NCBI GenBank assembly: GCA_963576565.1
Contig: OY755038.1
Coordinates: forward strand, 200,171,013-200,235,012
Source of the DNA: Aspidapion aeneum
Lineage: Eukaryota; Arthropoda; Insecta; Coleoptera; Brentidae
DNA: 64,000 nucleotides
Direction of reading: 5' to 3'
A model generated the notes under the pieces. The model had not been told where the DNA came from, searched no databases, and worked only from the letters and a program-made list of their open reading frames with translations. The position numbers and the translations under genes were made by a program. Numbering within the stretch: the stretch's first letter is position 1; each line of letters opens with the position of its first letter. Positions 23,293 through 38,200 of the stretch are shown here, piece by piece.

Positions 23293-26200
23293 CTAAAACA
23301 AAGAGTTAAAGCACTTTTTTAAACTGTTTATAAAAATGCCGATTTTTTGTTTGTGGCTTCAATAAGGAGATAGAGATAAAATTCGCTTTTTTAGAATAAT
23401 GGCTGTTTTACAAGACCAAGGCGAAAGTGATGGCTGCTTTCAGTGGAGAGGCGTAAAAGTTGAGTTAGATCCCTTAAAAGCAAGCGCGGATCTGGGGATA
23501 AATCTAGGGGGGGAAAGTGTCGACAACAAAAATATTTGCGTTTTAAGCCAGATTTACCTAAAAATTAAGGCTATGATAGGCGTATGCAAACGCTAATAGG
23601 ATAATGATTCATGCCTGAAAATAATCACATGACCCAAAATGATCAATTTTAGCTATCATAGCATAATCCACAACGTCAATCTGTCTGTCTGCCTGTAACA
23701 AACGAACTTCAAAACTAATCATAATTGAAGTGGCGCCCCCGAGTTTTTTACTCATATTTACCACATTAAAATCTAGTAAGATGCGATTCATGTACGTATC
23801 GACACGCACCGTACCGTCAACAACACGTCACATATTCTTAAATTGAAAGCAATATATTATTAGTATTAACACTATACCCTTGACGGTGCCGTTACGTTGC
23901 AGTGTGAAAGTGTCCACTGCTTTCAATGTGAGAGTATTTGTAGTAGTAGTATACGGTGACGTGACGGTGCCAGTACGTATACTGTGAACTGCGCCTAAAC
24001 CGAATTAATAATAAAACGTTTTTAGATTCCAAAATACAAAGTGGTTAAAATGTTTACGATTTTATTTAAATGTATTGAAATGACACCAGTGGCAGATCTA
24101 GGCGTGGGCTGAATGGGCACCTGCCCACGACGCTAGGCGCCAAATTGTGTCCGAAATCATAGAGTGGAGAGTTTTACCCCAGATCCAACACCGATGACAC
24201 ATGTCAATAAGAGATAAAAAATATAATTTTTCTTGCATATCCTTTTTTTTTTTTTTTTTGAATATAATTTATTTGCTTGTCACGACTGCTTACCTGATTC
24301 AGTATTTCAATATTGATCTGGGTATTTCCTTTTTCGAAGAAATAGATGTAATGATTTAATAATTCGACAAACAACTGTACTTGTACGCTGATATCCATGC
24401 ATTGCTGAGTTATCCTTAAACCTAATAAGTCATAAATAAAATAAAATTAAAAAAAGTATTTAAAATAAATAAAAAAGAATATTATTGGGACAATTTCACA
24501 CTTGAACATAGCAGGATTCCAAATTTGTGTTACTGATCGACCATGTTCAAATTGAAAAAGAAGAAAATACAATATAAAATTTAGCAAATATTTTAAAAAA
24601 TATAAAGTAATAGCCAGATTTAATTCACACATATGCAAAACAAAACGATTTTTACAAAAGAAAACCATTTGATTTTTTAAAGAACGACGTTGCAAATAAT
24701 TAAAAAATCTCGTAAAACTCATTCTCACTGAGGAAGGTCACATAAACATTTTTGTCACATGCTTGAAGCTGTCACTTTGTTTCTCAAATTTAAACTTAAA
24801 ATATCTAGAAGTTAAAGGCTTATTAGAAAAAAAATACATATTTTAATTAAATTTTTACATAACAAAATTTTAACTTTAACGCGAACTTAAAAGTACAGCT
24901 TGTTGCATTCTCGAAGGGATTAAATCGGAAAGTCGGTTATTAGTCAAGATGTGCTTTTTTTTGAGCAACCAAAAATGGCGTTATCAGATTTTTGCCATAC
25001 CGTAGTTTTCATTATACAGAGGCTTTTTTGCTTCTTGCCTATTTTACAAAATATTGTGTAAAAAAGTGTTGTTGGCAACTTATTTTAAGGAAAAAAATTA
25101 CGCTGTCAAATTTTTGACAGAAGAAGAAGGTGTAGGTGTTGTAATTGTGTTGGTTGAAAAATTTAACAGCGTAATTTTTTCTTTAAAATAAGTTACAATA
25201 AAAAGGTTTTAGAGAATTGAAATATAGTGTAAAATAAGCAAGATATAAGTTTGTTAAAATTACGATATTTTCAAAAAGCTCCCCTATAATAAAAACTACG
25301 GGGTATGTAAAATCTGATAAAACCAATTTTAAAAGCTCAAAAAACGAGCAGGGTAACGAAAAATCCGCAGATCGCTATCTTTATTAATAACCGAGCTTCC
25401 CTTTTAATCCCATCAAAAATGGGAGATGCTCTACAGATAAATAATAAACAATTTAATACTCTTGACAGTTATTGTTAAATACGCATACCTTTTTTAAGAC
25501 ATTCTACCACTCTCTTGCCATCGTGGGTTTCTTCTTTGTTGGTGGTCAAACTTTTGCCACTCCAAAACAAATGACTGCAAGTAGCCACACCTCTGCATTG
25601 ATCTGGTTTCTGAAAAATAAATGAAAAGTCCTTCACTTACAGTAGAACGTACATATTTAACGATTACGACTAGTCAGATTTATGTTAGTTCCCGATTTTT
25701 CTTAGGACCAAACAATCTTCTATATACAGGGTGATACATTTAATATACATTTTTGAATCCCCAGTTAACGCCTTTAATATCAATGATAAAAAAGAAGTTT
25801 GAATTTAAAAGGTTTATAGTTTATTAAAATCCTTTCAGCCCATAAGACAGATGTCAAATCTCATTCTATGTCAAAATTTGACATCAACTTTCTTATATTA
25901 AACGGAAGACCCTGTATATAATTTCATTTTTGAATTACATTTTTCTTCCTAATTTAAGAAATATGCCACATGCCTAGGTTACTCAGATTTTGATATTGCA
26001 TTTTGAAGTTTTTTTTGTGTGAATTTACTATCCCATTATCGCACTACTAATGGTGGAAAAAAAATCAAATACAAACAAATCTTGTGGTTTTTGACAAAAT
26101 TTATGAACAATATGATGATGCGTACAATTTACAACCCCGGCGATTCACGTGCTTTAGTCGATGTTTCCAATGTTCGCGATGGTCTCAGAAATCTTACCTT

Positions 26201-29200
26201 GAGCAGTTTGCTTGCCGCCAAGGCACACTGGCTCCTAAGTGGATCCGAATTGTCCTCAGAGAAGCAACTCATCTGCTCCAGAGTGCGGATTATCAAATTG
26301 ATCGCGGCCAATTGAGCCTTGTAGTCGGAAAGTTCGTCTTCGTAGAGAGAGCAAGCTTGGGACATGAATTCGTATGCGACGGGCTTGTGGTTTTCAAAAC
26401 CGATTTGATCTATGACTAAAGCTCCCTGTTTATCTTGTTCATAACGCAAGACTAGACCTAAATACCGAGTTTGAGGTCGTCCGGTCAAACTTCCCAGGTA
26501 GCAAGGGGTCATCAAATGACGTCTTTTTTTCGTCGAAAAGTGGTCATTTGGATGACCAGCAGGTCATCTACCAAAACATGTTGTCTTTAAGGCGTCAGTT
26601 ACTTGACGTCTTTTCGTAGTGTAGTTTTTGACGTCTGAAAAACGTCATATATTGGTCACTACCCACACTGCACACTTTGTCCACGGGACATACACTCATA
26701 CTTACATAGATGGTGCCCCAGTCAGTACTTGACCGGATTTATACGGAATGTACGTATGTAAAATAAATTAAATATTAAATCAAGACAAACTTCGAGGCTT
26801 CTTTCGCTTCAAGGTGGAGATGTGTAAGTCTAGGTATAGGTCTATTTTGATCTGTACCTCACACAAGACGCTAGCCCTACCAAGTCCACTTTGAATCCCT
26901 GACTTCGCATGCGCAGATCTACCAATATTATTTTACCTCGTGTATTAGAATAGATGAATACAGGGTGATTTTCACTTGAATGATTCAAACCACATAAAAA
27001 TAGAAAGTTTCAAAAACCTAACCTAACGAAACCTAATCAAATCTAACCGAACCGAACCAAAGCAAACTGAACCAATAATTTTTTTCAAAAAAAAACTTTC
27101 CTGACTTCCTACCCGGGATCCTAGAGGATGTGAATCCGAACCGAACCAAACCAAACCGAACCGAACCTAACTAAACTGAACCAAACCTAACCTAACCAAA
27201 CTAAACTACAACACTGCTAATTAGGTTTAGTTGGCTATGGTTAGGTTTGGATAGGTTCGGTTCGGTACGGTCCGGTTCGGATTCACATCCTCTAGGATCC
27301 CGGGTAGGAAGTCTGGAAAGTTATTTTTTTAAATAATTGGTTTAGTTTGTTTGGTTCGGTTCGGTTAGATTTGATTAGGTTTCGTTAGGTTAGATTTTTG
27401 AAACTTTCTATTTTCATGTGGTTTGAAACATTCAAGTGAAAATCACCCTGTTCATCTATTCTAATACATGAGGTAAATAATATTGGTAGATTTGCGCATG
27501 CGAAGTCAGGGATCGAAAGTGGACTTAGTAGGGCTAGCATCTTGTTGTACCTCACAGACGAACACCGCTGTACCTGTTCCAGTACTTCCAGGTCTAAGTC
27601 ACAGAAGAGTCACCTTCTGTGTCAAGTTTCCTTCAGTGTTCTCAACTGCAGGGAATATTTCATATATTCAGACGAGTTTAAAAAAAGTCATAAATAGGTT
27701 TGTGTCTGTGTGTGTGTCTAATGTTCTGATTTGGTCCCAAATACGTCATATTGCTGACGTCTTTAAAACGTCTTAAAATGACGTCATTTTGGGTGTGTCT
27801 TTTGAACGTCATCTACACGTCAGATTAGATACGTCAATGGTCATTAAAAATGACCTGTTTTTGACGTTTAAAACACGTGACCTTGCTACCTGGGTTAATA
27901 CCGATTCAAGTAAAACGTGTTTCAACTGATGTTTTCAATGATTCGCGTCGCGGCCAATTGGGACTTCGAATCGAAAATTCTGTCGTCATAGAGAGAGAAC
28001 GCTTGGGACATGAATAGGTACGTTCATTGGGCTTGTGATGACTAAAGCTCCTTGTTTATCGTGTTCAGGATTAAGGTTTAGCTATAATCGATGTTACTAA
28101 TGATTGCGGCGGTGTCAGGGTTCTTACCTTAAGCAGTTTGCTAGCCGCCAAAGCACACTGACTTCTAAGCGGATCGGAATTCTCCTCAGAAAAGCAACTC
28201 ATCTGCTCCAGAGTCCCAATGATCAGAGTGATGGCGGCCAATTGGGCCTTGGAGTCGGAAATTTCGTCTTCGTATAGAGAGAAAGCTTGAGACATAAATT
28301 CGTAGGCGACGGGCTCGTGGTTTTCAAAGCCGATTTGGTCAATGGCTAAAGCTCCCTAAAATACATGAAAAATAACCTTGACGCTAAAAAAATCTGGATA
28401 GAATAATTTTACTAAATGAACATTCTGGTCCACCATATCCAAAGATTATATACACACAGGCCGATTATTGTAAAAAGGAAACAGGAAGTATCGAAATTCG
28501 GCTCTGGAACGAAATAGCGATGTACAAAATAGCGACGTACGAAATAGCGAGTAATGAAATAGCGACTATTAAAATAGCGATGTAATGAAACAGCGACTAT
28601 CAAAATAGCGATGTATTAAAATAGCGTTTGTAACAAAACAGCGACATATCAAAATAGCGACAATCAAAATAGCGATGTATCAAAATAGCGATGTATCAAA
28701 ATACCGAATCAAACCAAACCGAATCGACTCAAACCAATCCAAACCGAACCTTTCTAACAAATTTTGTCAAAAAAAAACTTCCCTGACTTCTTTTCCAGGA
28801 TCCTAGAGGGTGTGAATCCGAACCGAACCGCACCGAACCAAAACGAGAAGAACCGAACCAAACTGAACCGAATTTGGTTCTGTTTGTTTCGGTTCAAAAG
28901 AAGTCTGGAGAGTTCTTTTTTTAAATATGCTGGTTCGGTTCAGTTCAGATTCACACCCTCTAGGATCCCGAGAAACAAGTCATGGAAGTTTTCTTTTTGA
29001 AAAAATTTATTAGAAAGAAACCCCTTTGTCGAACTATAATGCCAAAACCGAACCAAAATATCGCTATTTTGATAATCGCTATTTTGTTACATCGCTATTT
29101 TGATAGTCGCTATTTTGTTACATGGCTATTTTGTTACAACGCTATTTTGATACAATCGCTATTTTGATACAATCGCTATTTTGTTACATCGCCATTTTGT

Positions 29201-32200
29201 TACATCGCTATTTTGATAGTCGCCCTTTCATTACATCGCTATTTTGATTGTCGCTATTTCGATACCGCTATTTTCATACTCGCTATTTTGTACATCGCTA
29301 TTTCGTTCCAGAGCCTCGAAATTCCGCTCGTTGATTTTGTAAATTAGAATATGCTATTTCTGATTTGAGTTTTACGAGTTTTTTACAATGGTTTTTCTAC
29401 AAATAAAAAATGAAGCAAGTAACTAAGTATGCGCTAGGTATAAAACTTATTTATTAGAAACATAAACAATCGCAGTTACATGTTAAAATAGTGGATACGT
29501 CGTCAATTTCTCATTTATAAATAAAAATGTGTAATTTATTCAATGGAAAGCACTCTACAAAGTTTTTTAGTTACATTTTTACCTCCAATACTTTTTAGTG
29601 TTAAAACCTAACTTAAATAAAAGCGCTAAGTAGTTTGTTTTCTACTTAAAAATCCCCAATTTTACCTGTAAAAACAGTCTCAGCGGCAACTCCGCCATTT
29701 CGGCCTTGACCAAGGCGGAGATGGTTTGATGACAGAACTGAAAAATTTTCGTGCATTTTTTGTCCCATTTGTCTTCATTCGAGTTCTTATATTTGTAAGC
29801 CAGTTGGTAGGCTTGGAACACCAGTGGGGGCAGGGTGTATTTGATTCTTAAAGGTCCTCCTGTTCCCAAGATCTAAAAAATACAAATTTCATGTGCAGCA
29901 GTTAAAAAAAATTTATATACTTATGTATATTTGAATTTACTTATTATAAGAAAACCAAGCAAAACGTAATACCTTTCTGGCAGTTGTCAAAATCAAATAT
30001 TGCTCATCGAGGTTGCTAGATTTCAGCTGGTGAATGAATCTTGCTAACAGTCCTTGTTCGTCAGCTAAATCTTCCAGATCGATACTGTCAATATCTGAAA
30101 CAAACAGGTAATTTTTATCTTTTCATATCTTTCATGAAGGGCCTTCAAACGAAAATTTGGGTTGGCGATGATAAGATCAAAAGACAAAATGTGGAAAACA
30201 AAAGATCGAACGACAAAATATCGAAAACAAAAAATTTGAAAAACAAAATCTCCAACGACAAGATTAAAAAATATTATATATAACGTGAAAAGAAAAAGAA
30301 GAAATTGAAACCTAAGCTGAGAATTCACATTTTGTTTGATGTTAAAAATCTTTTTCCCAGTGTTCCACGCAATCAAGCAGCAGTCATTTAAAAAAATTAA
30401 TTTAACGATATTTTTTCTCTCGAACAAATAATTTGCTTATCTGAATTGATTAAAAAGGTACTAGAGTGTGACTTTTTTCAGTTTATTAATGAATTTTATA
30501 AACAGACAGATAGATTTCCAATGTGTTCTGCTTTATCCCCTTTTCTAGCTGAAATTTTTATGGAATTTTTTGAGGAAAGATTGGTGTTTGGTTCAAAACA
30601 CAATTTATTAAAACATATTCAATTTTTGCACAGGTACGTGGATGATATAATTGTTTATTGGACGGGATCCATAGAAGAAGCTAATGAATTCTTAAAATTT
30701 CTAAACTCTCTACACCAGAAAATTCAACTTTTTATGGAATTAGAACAAGACAACAGCATCAACTTTTTGGACCTAACAAAAATTAATAATAACCTCCAGT
30801 TTTCAATATATAGAAAACCAACACAGACCGATCATCTAATTCCCGAAGATTCTCCACACTCAATTGAACATAAAAATGCGGGCTTAAACCATCTAATAAA
30901 CAGACTTTTGAACACTCCTTGAACACTCCTTTTTCCCCAGAGAATTTCAACAAAGAGAAGCAAATTATTTACCAAATTGCTCAGAGTAATGGTTTCAAGA
31001 AACAACATGTGGACAAAATATTTGATAGAAAATCCGTAAAAATGCTTCAAAATACTATGACAAATTTGAATTTAGAAAATCCCATTACAGCTGTTTTATG
31101 TCAAACAATTTACCCAGAATACCAACATAACGACAAAAAATATTTTTCCTTAACTTTTCTGGGTAATATCTCCTATGAAATAAGCAATATCATAAAATCA
31201 TACATTCCAGGTGAGGTTGCAACTTTTAAGCCTTTTACCTCTTTGAAATCTTTATTCTCTAAACCTAAAGATAAAATCCCTTTATCTCAAAAAAGCGGTG
31301 TGTAAAAATTGAAATGTACCGATTGTAACGCAGAATATGTGGGACAATCTAGTAGAACTTTTTAAAAACGAATCAAAGAACATCTAAGGTCACAAAAAAT
31401 GATTCGGACAACAAATCATCTTTCGGAACTCATTTAAGAACAGCCAAACACAATTTTAACATCGATCAATATTTTAAAGTTCTACATGTCGAAAATAAAG
31501 GGAGACGTCTAAACACTCTAGAGAATCTGGAGCCAAATTTGAAATAACAGGAGATATTCAGAGTTTAAATGATAAATCTCCAAGTTATTTTATTCAAGCT
31601 CTTTTAAATAACCCCCTCCCTCTCCAGGATGTTGATGCAGTATAAATTATCTTTTCTGTGGCTTTTTCCCTCCTTTTTAAAATAGAAAGTAATAATAAAT
31701 TTAATTGTTAAATTGTTTTGGTATTTTTAGATAATGACCTTTTAATTTTTATGTTATTGCTAGTCCTTTTACAAGTACGTGTTTTAATTTGTACGTTTAG
31801 TACTAGTTCTTTTTATGGATTTTATGTTTTGACTTTCAAAGGTTAATTTGTGATGAATTTCCAAAAACAAAATCAAGAAAACTTTTTGCTTATAAGATGA
31901 GAATCTGTCAACAACTAACGATTTATATTTCTCTGCTCAAAAATCAGCTGATTTTTTGGTTTTGTAAGGTTAGAATCACTCAGTGAAAAACAGACAAAAT
32001 TTTAAAGAATTTAATGTGGCGTTTGCACGGAACTGTAACATAAACGACGTTTGCAAGAAAAACTTTTTCGTAGTTTTGTTTAGTAAGTTTTTTTATTGAA
32101 TTTTATTATTTTTGAGGTTTCACCAATTTGTTTTTTTATTATAGAGCCCTTATGATTATGGTCGCTAAGACCGAAACGCGTCAAGGGTAAGAAATATACT

Positions 32201-35200
32201 GCATTTTTGCTAAAAACATAACTTTATTTCGCCGCTAAGAATTCAGTGTGAAGCAAAGGACCCTAACTCATTACACATCTAGTATAAATCGATGTTACAG
32301 TCTCATTAGACATCCTTAGTACGGCCATTTTCCATACATTTTGGTTGTGCTGCACAACCTTGTTCTGAGGACCAGCCCGTAAATTAACTTATTTAGTATA
32401 TGACCAAAAAACTTTCGTTCATATTTAATATTAACCTGGGCCTAGGATACCTAATGAGATTGACTATAGCTGTCTCCGTAGTGCTGTTAAATTTTTGCCT
32501 CAGAGCCGAGGCTACCCTAGCTGATACCGCAAATTGGCAGTTGGTTTTCTAAAGAGGGTATCCACGTTTCATTTTCCTTTTCAGATTTTATCACCTTCAT
32601 TTCATTATCTTTCCATACATTTTGATTGTGCCGTAGTCAGGACCTTGTTGTTCTGAGGATCGGCCCGTAAATTAGCTTATTTATTCTATGACCAAACCTC
32701 AAAAAACTCCTCTCATATTTAAGTAGTATTATCATACACTTATTATTTTTAGTTGTAATTAGTTAACTACAAATCTTATAAACCCCTATCAGCCTTAAAA
32801 GGTCCATTATAAAGCTAATTTTATAGTTTTATAATAATTGCCTAAACGTTTTAATAGTTGTGCAAACCTTGGTTTAGAGTGAATAAAAATTAAATATCTA
32901 TTTTCTTCCTGTGTTTTTTATACCCTGATTCGTCACTTTTTATCCCGGAGCCAAAAAGAAAAATACACTTTTCACTCCTAAAAAGAAATATAAAAATACT
33001 CACTGGCCTCATTCTTATCTGACACAATCAAGGTGTTAAGCAAAGTCAAGGCTTGCTCGGTTTCATCGTGAGAAGGGATGACAGTCTCATTGTCCAAGGC
33101 GTTTGTCAAAATGTAGGTGCTCAGCTGTTTGCGGCCGTTGTAGTCCAAATGCTGCATCAACCCTGGTAAAATTAAATAAACTTAATAGAAAAAGCAGGAT
33201 TATTTGGGAAACTTCGTAACTTTTTATTTTTAAGCCGATTTTTTTCAAGCTACCTTTATTTTGTTTGAATCTTAGTACCGTTTATGAAAACTATCAATCA
33301 TATGCATTTTTTGTATTTCTAAAGTAACTGCTAATTCTACAAAAAAGATGTGCATTAAAAAGTTGTATCCATAGTCCTTGATTATAATTGTATAATCAAT
33401 GCCATGGTGCAGGAGCATAAGTTGAAAGGTTCTAGAGTTACTAAAAAAAGGGGACACACGACAGGCGTTCTTTTTTTGCCTCAAGGTAATTTCCGAGGTA
33501 AATTTCTCAAAAACTACTTGTTAGATTTTAATTATTGTCACATATATGTATAGAAAATTGGAAGGAAAGTTTCAAAATATCCAAAACATGTCCGCTGGCA
33601 AACAAAATCGACTTGTTATAGCGTTTTTTTCGATTTTTCGATAGTTTTTGAGAAAATCCACGTGGATTTTTAAAAAACGTAAACTTACATTTCTTCAATC
33701 TGGACTGGTGAATATCTTTAAATATTAAGTTTTTTTTTTGCTTTTTTATACAAAAAGCGAGGCAAAATGTCATTATTAAAATAAATATTGTATAATTCTG
33801 TTTTAATAATAATGTAAGCAGCTGGTGAGATAGAAGTCGTAATTTATAATATTGGTACATATTTGAGCTAAACCAATTAATTAATTTAAAAAAAAAAACT
33901 ACTAATCAGAAAGAGTAGGTTCAATTAATTTATCAAATCTTACCAAAATAGATGAGGTGGTCTGTTAATCCTCTTATTTTTTAAACTGATTTCGTATGAG
34001 TTAGCTTAGATCTTTTCTTGTCTCATTCGTGTAAACTTAAAATGCATTTATTTCTTTTACCTGCATAATGTTTGAGTTTCAAAACCTCCAGAAGATTGTT
34101 GTAGTTGTCCAGCGGTATTTTAAGCAGAGCCTGAAGTTCTTTGGCCACGGGAGAGTGGCACTCCAGATGTTCCATGCCCAATCTCTGGAACATCTAAAAG
34201 CATCATAGCATAAACAAGTACATATTTTTGAAATTAGAAAACTGGCATTTAATGTTCAACTAACCTCAAAGTTTTTGTTGGTTTTATATGATCATTTATT
34301 TTCCAGAAGAAAAAGTAGGCAAAACATTTGATAAAACTAACTGCAATATGAAATAACCATAACAGCTCATAAAAGCCAGGTCGCTACTGAGTGGACTCAG
34401 TAAAAGAATGACCATGATTGCAGTAAAATATGCACAGACTAAAATTTATTATTTATTTAAAACAATTTTATACCTGCTTAACATTTAAGGCATTGTCTCA
34501 TTGTGAAAAGCAAAAACCTGAACTTTTGTACTTTACAAAATTTTAAAAATATTTCTGTAAATATAAAATTTAAAAACAAGTTAATTGAGCATTTTAACTA
34601 ACAAAACAATATTATACCAAACTAGGGATAAAATTAGTAAAAATCAAAATCCGGAACCTCTAGCTATGTACGTTTCGTTCTTTAATTTTATACCCAGTTT
34701 GGAATTGGCATTAAAAAAAAAACAATATTATAGTTCTGAATCAATAGAAAAAATAATTCCTTTATTTTTTTTAAAACGTTATCAAAATTTGTATTATATA
34801 TTCTTTCTCCAAATGTTATGGAATTTTCCGGAGGTATAAAATACCTCCTTCGAATGGCAATGGTCAGTTTTTCCTAAAATTACAGAGAAAAAAGTTTTTT
34901 TTTAAACGTGACACAAGAAGTTTTCCAATACACCACTAGTTTTTTCATAGTAAGTATAGTGTCAGGAATATAAATTACCGTTGACTGTGGCACTGTACGA
35001 AATCAGCTTAGAAACACGAAAAGCGCAAAACATGGTTTGGCAGAGATAAGAAAGTGGTTCGGCCTCCCTCCACTATGGTAAACGTCTAGGTGCCGCCTAC
35101 CACACAGCAGGTGGTTGATGCGAGAAAAACTACTGAAAAGTTAAGAGTGGGAGTTGAAATGGGGATACATCAAATAGAGAAGGGATTTCCCTTCAACGTG

Positions 35201-38200
35201 GCTGGCTATGGAAAAACTGTGAGATAAGAAAATGTTGTCTATAAAATGTCATTTTATCTCTGTTTTTGTTTGGGTTTTCTTGTTTAGCTCATTAGCTAGA
35301 ATGTAAAGTTAACTTTGGGATTATCAGCCAAGATCAGCCAAGCTCTTTAAAGAGGGGATAATGGATTACTTAGGCTTAGCCTACCGTTAATAAAAACCCA
35401 AACTTTGAGGAGACAAGCCGGTAGTCACATTCTAAGTTTTATTGAACTTAAACTAAAACCTCAAAATTAATTCTCAGTAAAGAAACATAAGATTTTTCTA
35501 TTTAACGAATATTTTGCAGTTTGTTAAAGTTAAAGTTTTTATTTTAATATTTTGGGTCTTTATTTTATAGGTCATAAGAAAAGTCCTGTAACAATTTGTA
35601 AATTGCAACAGAGTTTTACTTTGTATTCATTAAAGTTTGTAACGTTTTTAAAACTGTTTTATATTTATTTTATACACACAAGTGATTTACTACGGTACCC
35701 TCGTTTAAGGGTTCGATTCAAAACAAAATCGTACCCGACAATAGGATCAGATTTTCATATAGTTTTAGGTGCTTGCTAAATTTTTGACTGCTACTGTTTG
35801 TAGGTATTTATGAACAATTATAAACATGTTAAAAACTTGCATTGCAACTAGTCCTTAGCCAGTAGCGCACCCAGGAATTTGTCTTGGGGGGTCCTTTTTT
35901 GTTTTTATTCATAAAATATGTGGAAAATATTTTTAAAAATCTTAGGTTTGCGCCGATGACTTACCACCCTTTAGTAAATACTGCTGTAAATATAATGCAA
36001 TCCATTCGACGAGCTACTAACCTCCACACTTGACAGCATAACCTTGTCAATGTATTCAATCCTATCCGGGTAACATTTTAAGGCCAAATTGATTAAGGCG
36101 ACTTGTAGAGCGACCATATCTTCAGGAGGCATGGGTCTGTTCGCAATGATTGATGATACTTGGTCTGAGAACACCTCGAACAGCTGAACGTCTTTTAGCA
36201 TTTGAGCGCCTGAATAAACAAATATTTTTTTATAAAAACATTTAGTTTTTTTAACAGGGTCTTAAAACTCAGTTTTCTTAAGCTCGTGTATGTCTAAGAT
36301 TTCTATGAATATTTCACTCATGTATTGTTTATCAGTCAATGAGTATCTAATTAGGCAGTGGCACAAAATACCGCAGGCCATAATAGCGCGCCCAAAATAG
36401 CGCATGACCAAAATAGCGCATGTCCAACATAACAAACCGAATTAGCGTGTGTACAAATAGCGCATCCCCAAAATAGCGCATGACTTCTTTCCCGGGATCC
36501 TAAAGGGTGTGAATCTGAACCGAACCAACAAATTTTTTCAGAAAAAAAACAACTTTTCTGACTTCTTTTCCGAAATCCTAGAGGGTATGAATCCAAACCG
36601 CACCGAATTGAATACGGTTCGGTTCGGATTCACACCCTCTAGGATTGTATTAGCTCACACTACTACTATATAAGTAGTGTGAGCTATGGTGATCCTAATG
36701 TTTTCGAGAAAAAAAAAGTTGCTCCGATTTCAAAAATTTTTATATCTTTGCGTTTCAGATGATTTTGAAACTTTTGTTTTGCCGTCTGTCTGTCTGTCTG
36801 TAAGGACCAACCCGCATAACTCAAAAACCGCTTGTCCGATTTTAATGAAATTTGGTACCTAAGTTGAGTCTTGGGCCGTGATGGTCCCATTTAAAAATGA
36901 ACAAAATCCACCGAACGCAAGCCAAATAAAATGGTGGGGGTAGATTCCAAAAATTAGAGTTTATGTGAAAATATGGCGTGTGTGATATCAAACGAAAGGT
37001 AATTGAGTCTGGAGTTAAACAAAATACATTTTAGTTTTTTTTTAAAGGGTGGGGGTAGATTAAAAAAATTCGATTTTAAGTCAAAACATGGCTTGTGTGG
37101 TATCAAACGAAAGGTAATTGAATCTGGAGTTGAATAAAATATATTTCAGTTTTTGATTATATTAGCTCACACTATAACTATAGTACCTAGTGTGAGCTTA
37201 GGTGCCCATAGATTGGCAGAGTATTTTTTTAAATAATGGTGTCAATACATTACAGACTTATTGAAATAAAAGCAGGCATTAATTGTTCCAGGTAATATTT
37301 TGACAATTTTACATTGTATGATGACTGCTGATCTTTAAAAATTAGACATTTGTTTATTAATTAAAAACAAACCAACTGTAGCAAATTCTCAAAATAATAA
37401 TCCGTGAGGTGTTATTAACATTCCGTATGTTCAAGGGATTTCAGAAAGCATAAGACGAATAGCCAAGCACTATAATATAACAGTATTTTCATCGGGAAAT
37501 ACGATAAGTTTGTAACTAAAACAAAACCAGAAAATCCCTCAAATAATAATGAATGTTTTTACCAAATTCCGTGTGAGCGTGGTAAATCATATGTAGGTGA
37601 AACGAAACGCCCTCTTCAGGTTAGAGTAAATGAACATCTAAAAAGTACTTAATTAGGGGATATTGTAAATCCGGTTTAGCGGATGATGCATCACAGGATT
37701 CAGTGGTCAGAACCTAAAGTTTTGCATAAGGAGTCTCATTGGCGAAAACGAAAGTTTATTAAAGCTGCGTTTATAATGCAGAATAAAGAAGTTTTCAGTC
37801 AACCAAGCACGGACATACCAAACATATGGAACTCACTCCTTAAGGAAAACAGTCACACCTGACTGCACACCAAGTAGTATAAGTAGTAGCCTATAGACTA
37901 TATTGTTTAGTTTACACTTGAAAACGGTTAGAGATGCTTACTAACCAAAACGTCGTGTTTAAAAAAAAAAAAAAAAAAATAAAGACAATCCGAAATTTTG
38001 TTTGTACTAAATAAACCCTATTTTAAAATTCGACTTTATGTCAATTTCAAAACATTAACTGACATATTTCTGACAGATTATTATTTCAATCCACTATTTA
38101 ACATTTAATAGTTATTTTGTTTAATATCTCAAAAAGCCTACAATTTTTTCCCTTTAATATATAATTTTTATAAAATAAAATTTTAACAAATTTGGCTGTT

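Larger units (their letters stand above)
30300..32290 (+). mobile_element. Penelope-like element, second family, 5'-truncated and broken
   Basis: It starts abruptly inside the RT at [11 protein letters not shown] (about 30335) and continues through [30 protein letters not shown] and NFLDLTKI; frames are interrupted near 30380-30430, 30920 and 31305. A GIY-YIG-like end follows: [16 protein letters not shown] then KRIKEHL. The 3' part contains a hammerhead-like motif at 32147-32187. The family differs clearly from the 56-63 kb elements. Confidence 0.8.

Noticed and set aside
26019..26419. Plus-strand frames of 98 and 111 codons
   Set aside because: Antisense shadows of the duplicated VPS35 exon 12b.
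28500..29315. Possible CRISPR-like array because of regularly repeated AAAATAGCGA words
   Set aside because: Repeats drift, have no unique spacers, form inverted arms and sit between 9-bp duplications: a foldback element in a eukaryotic genome.
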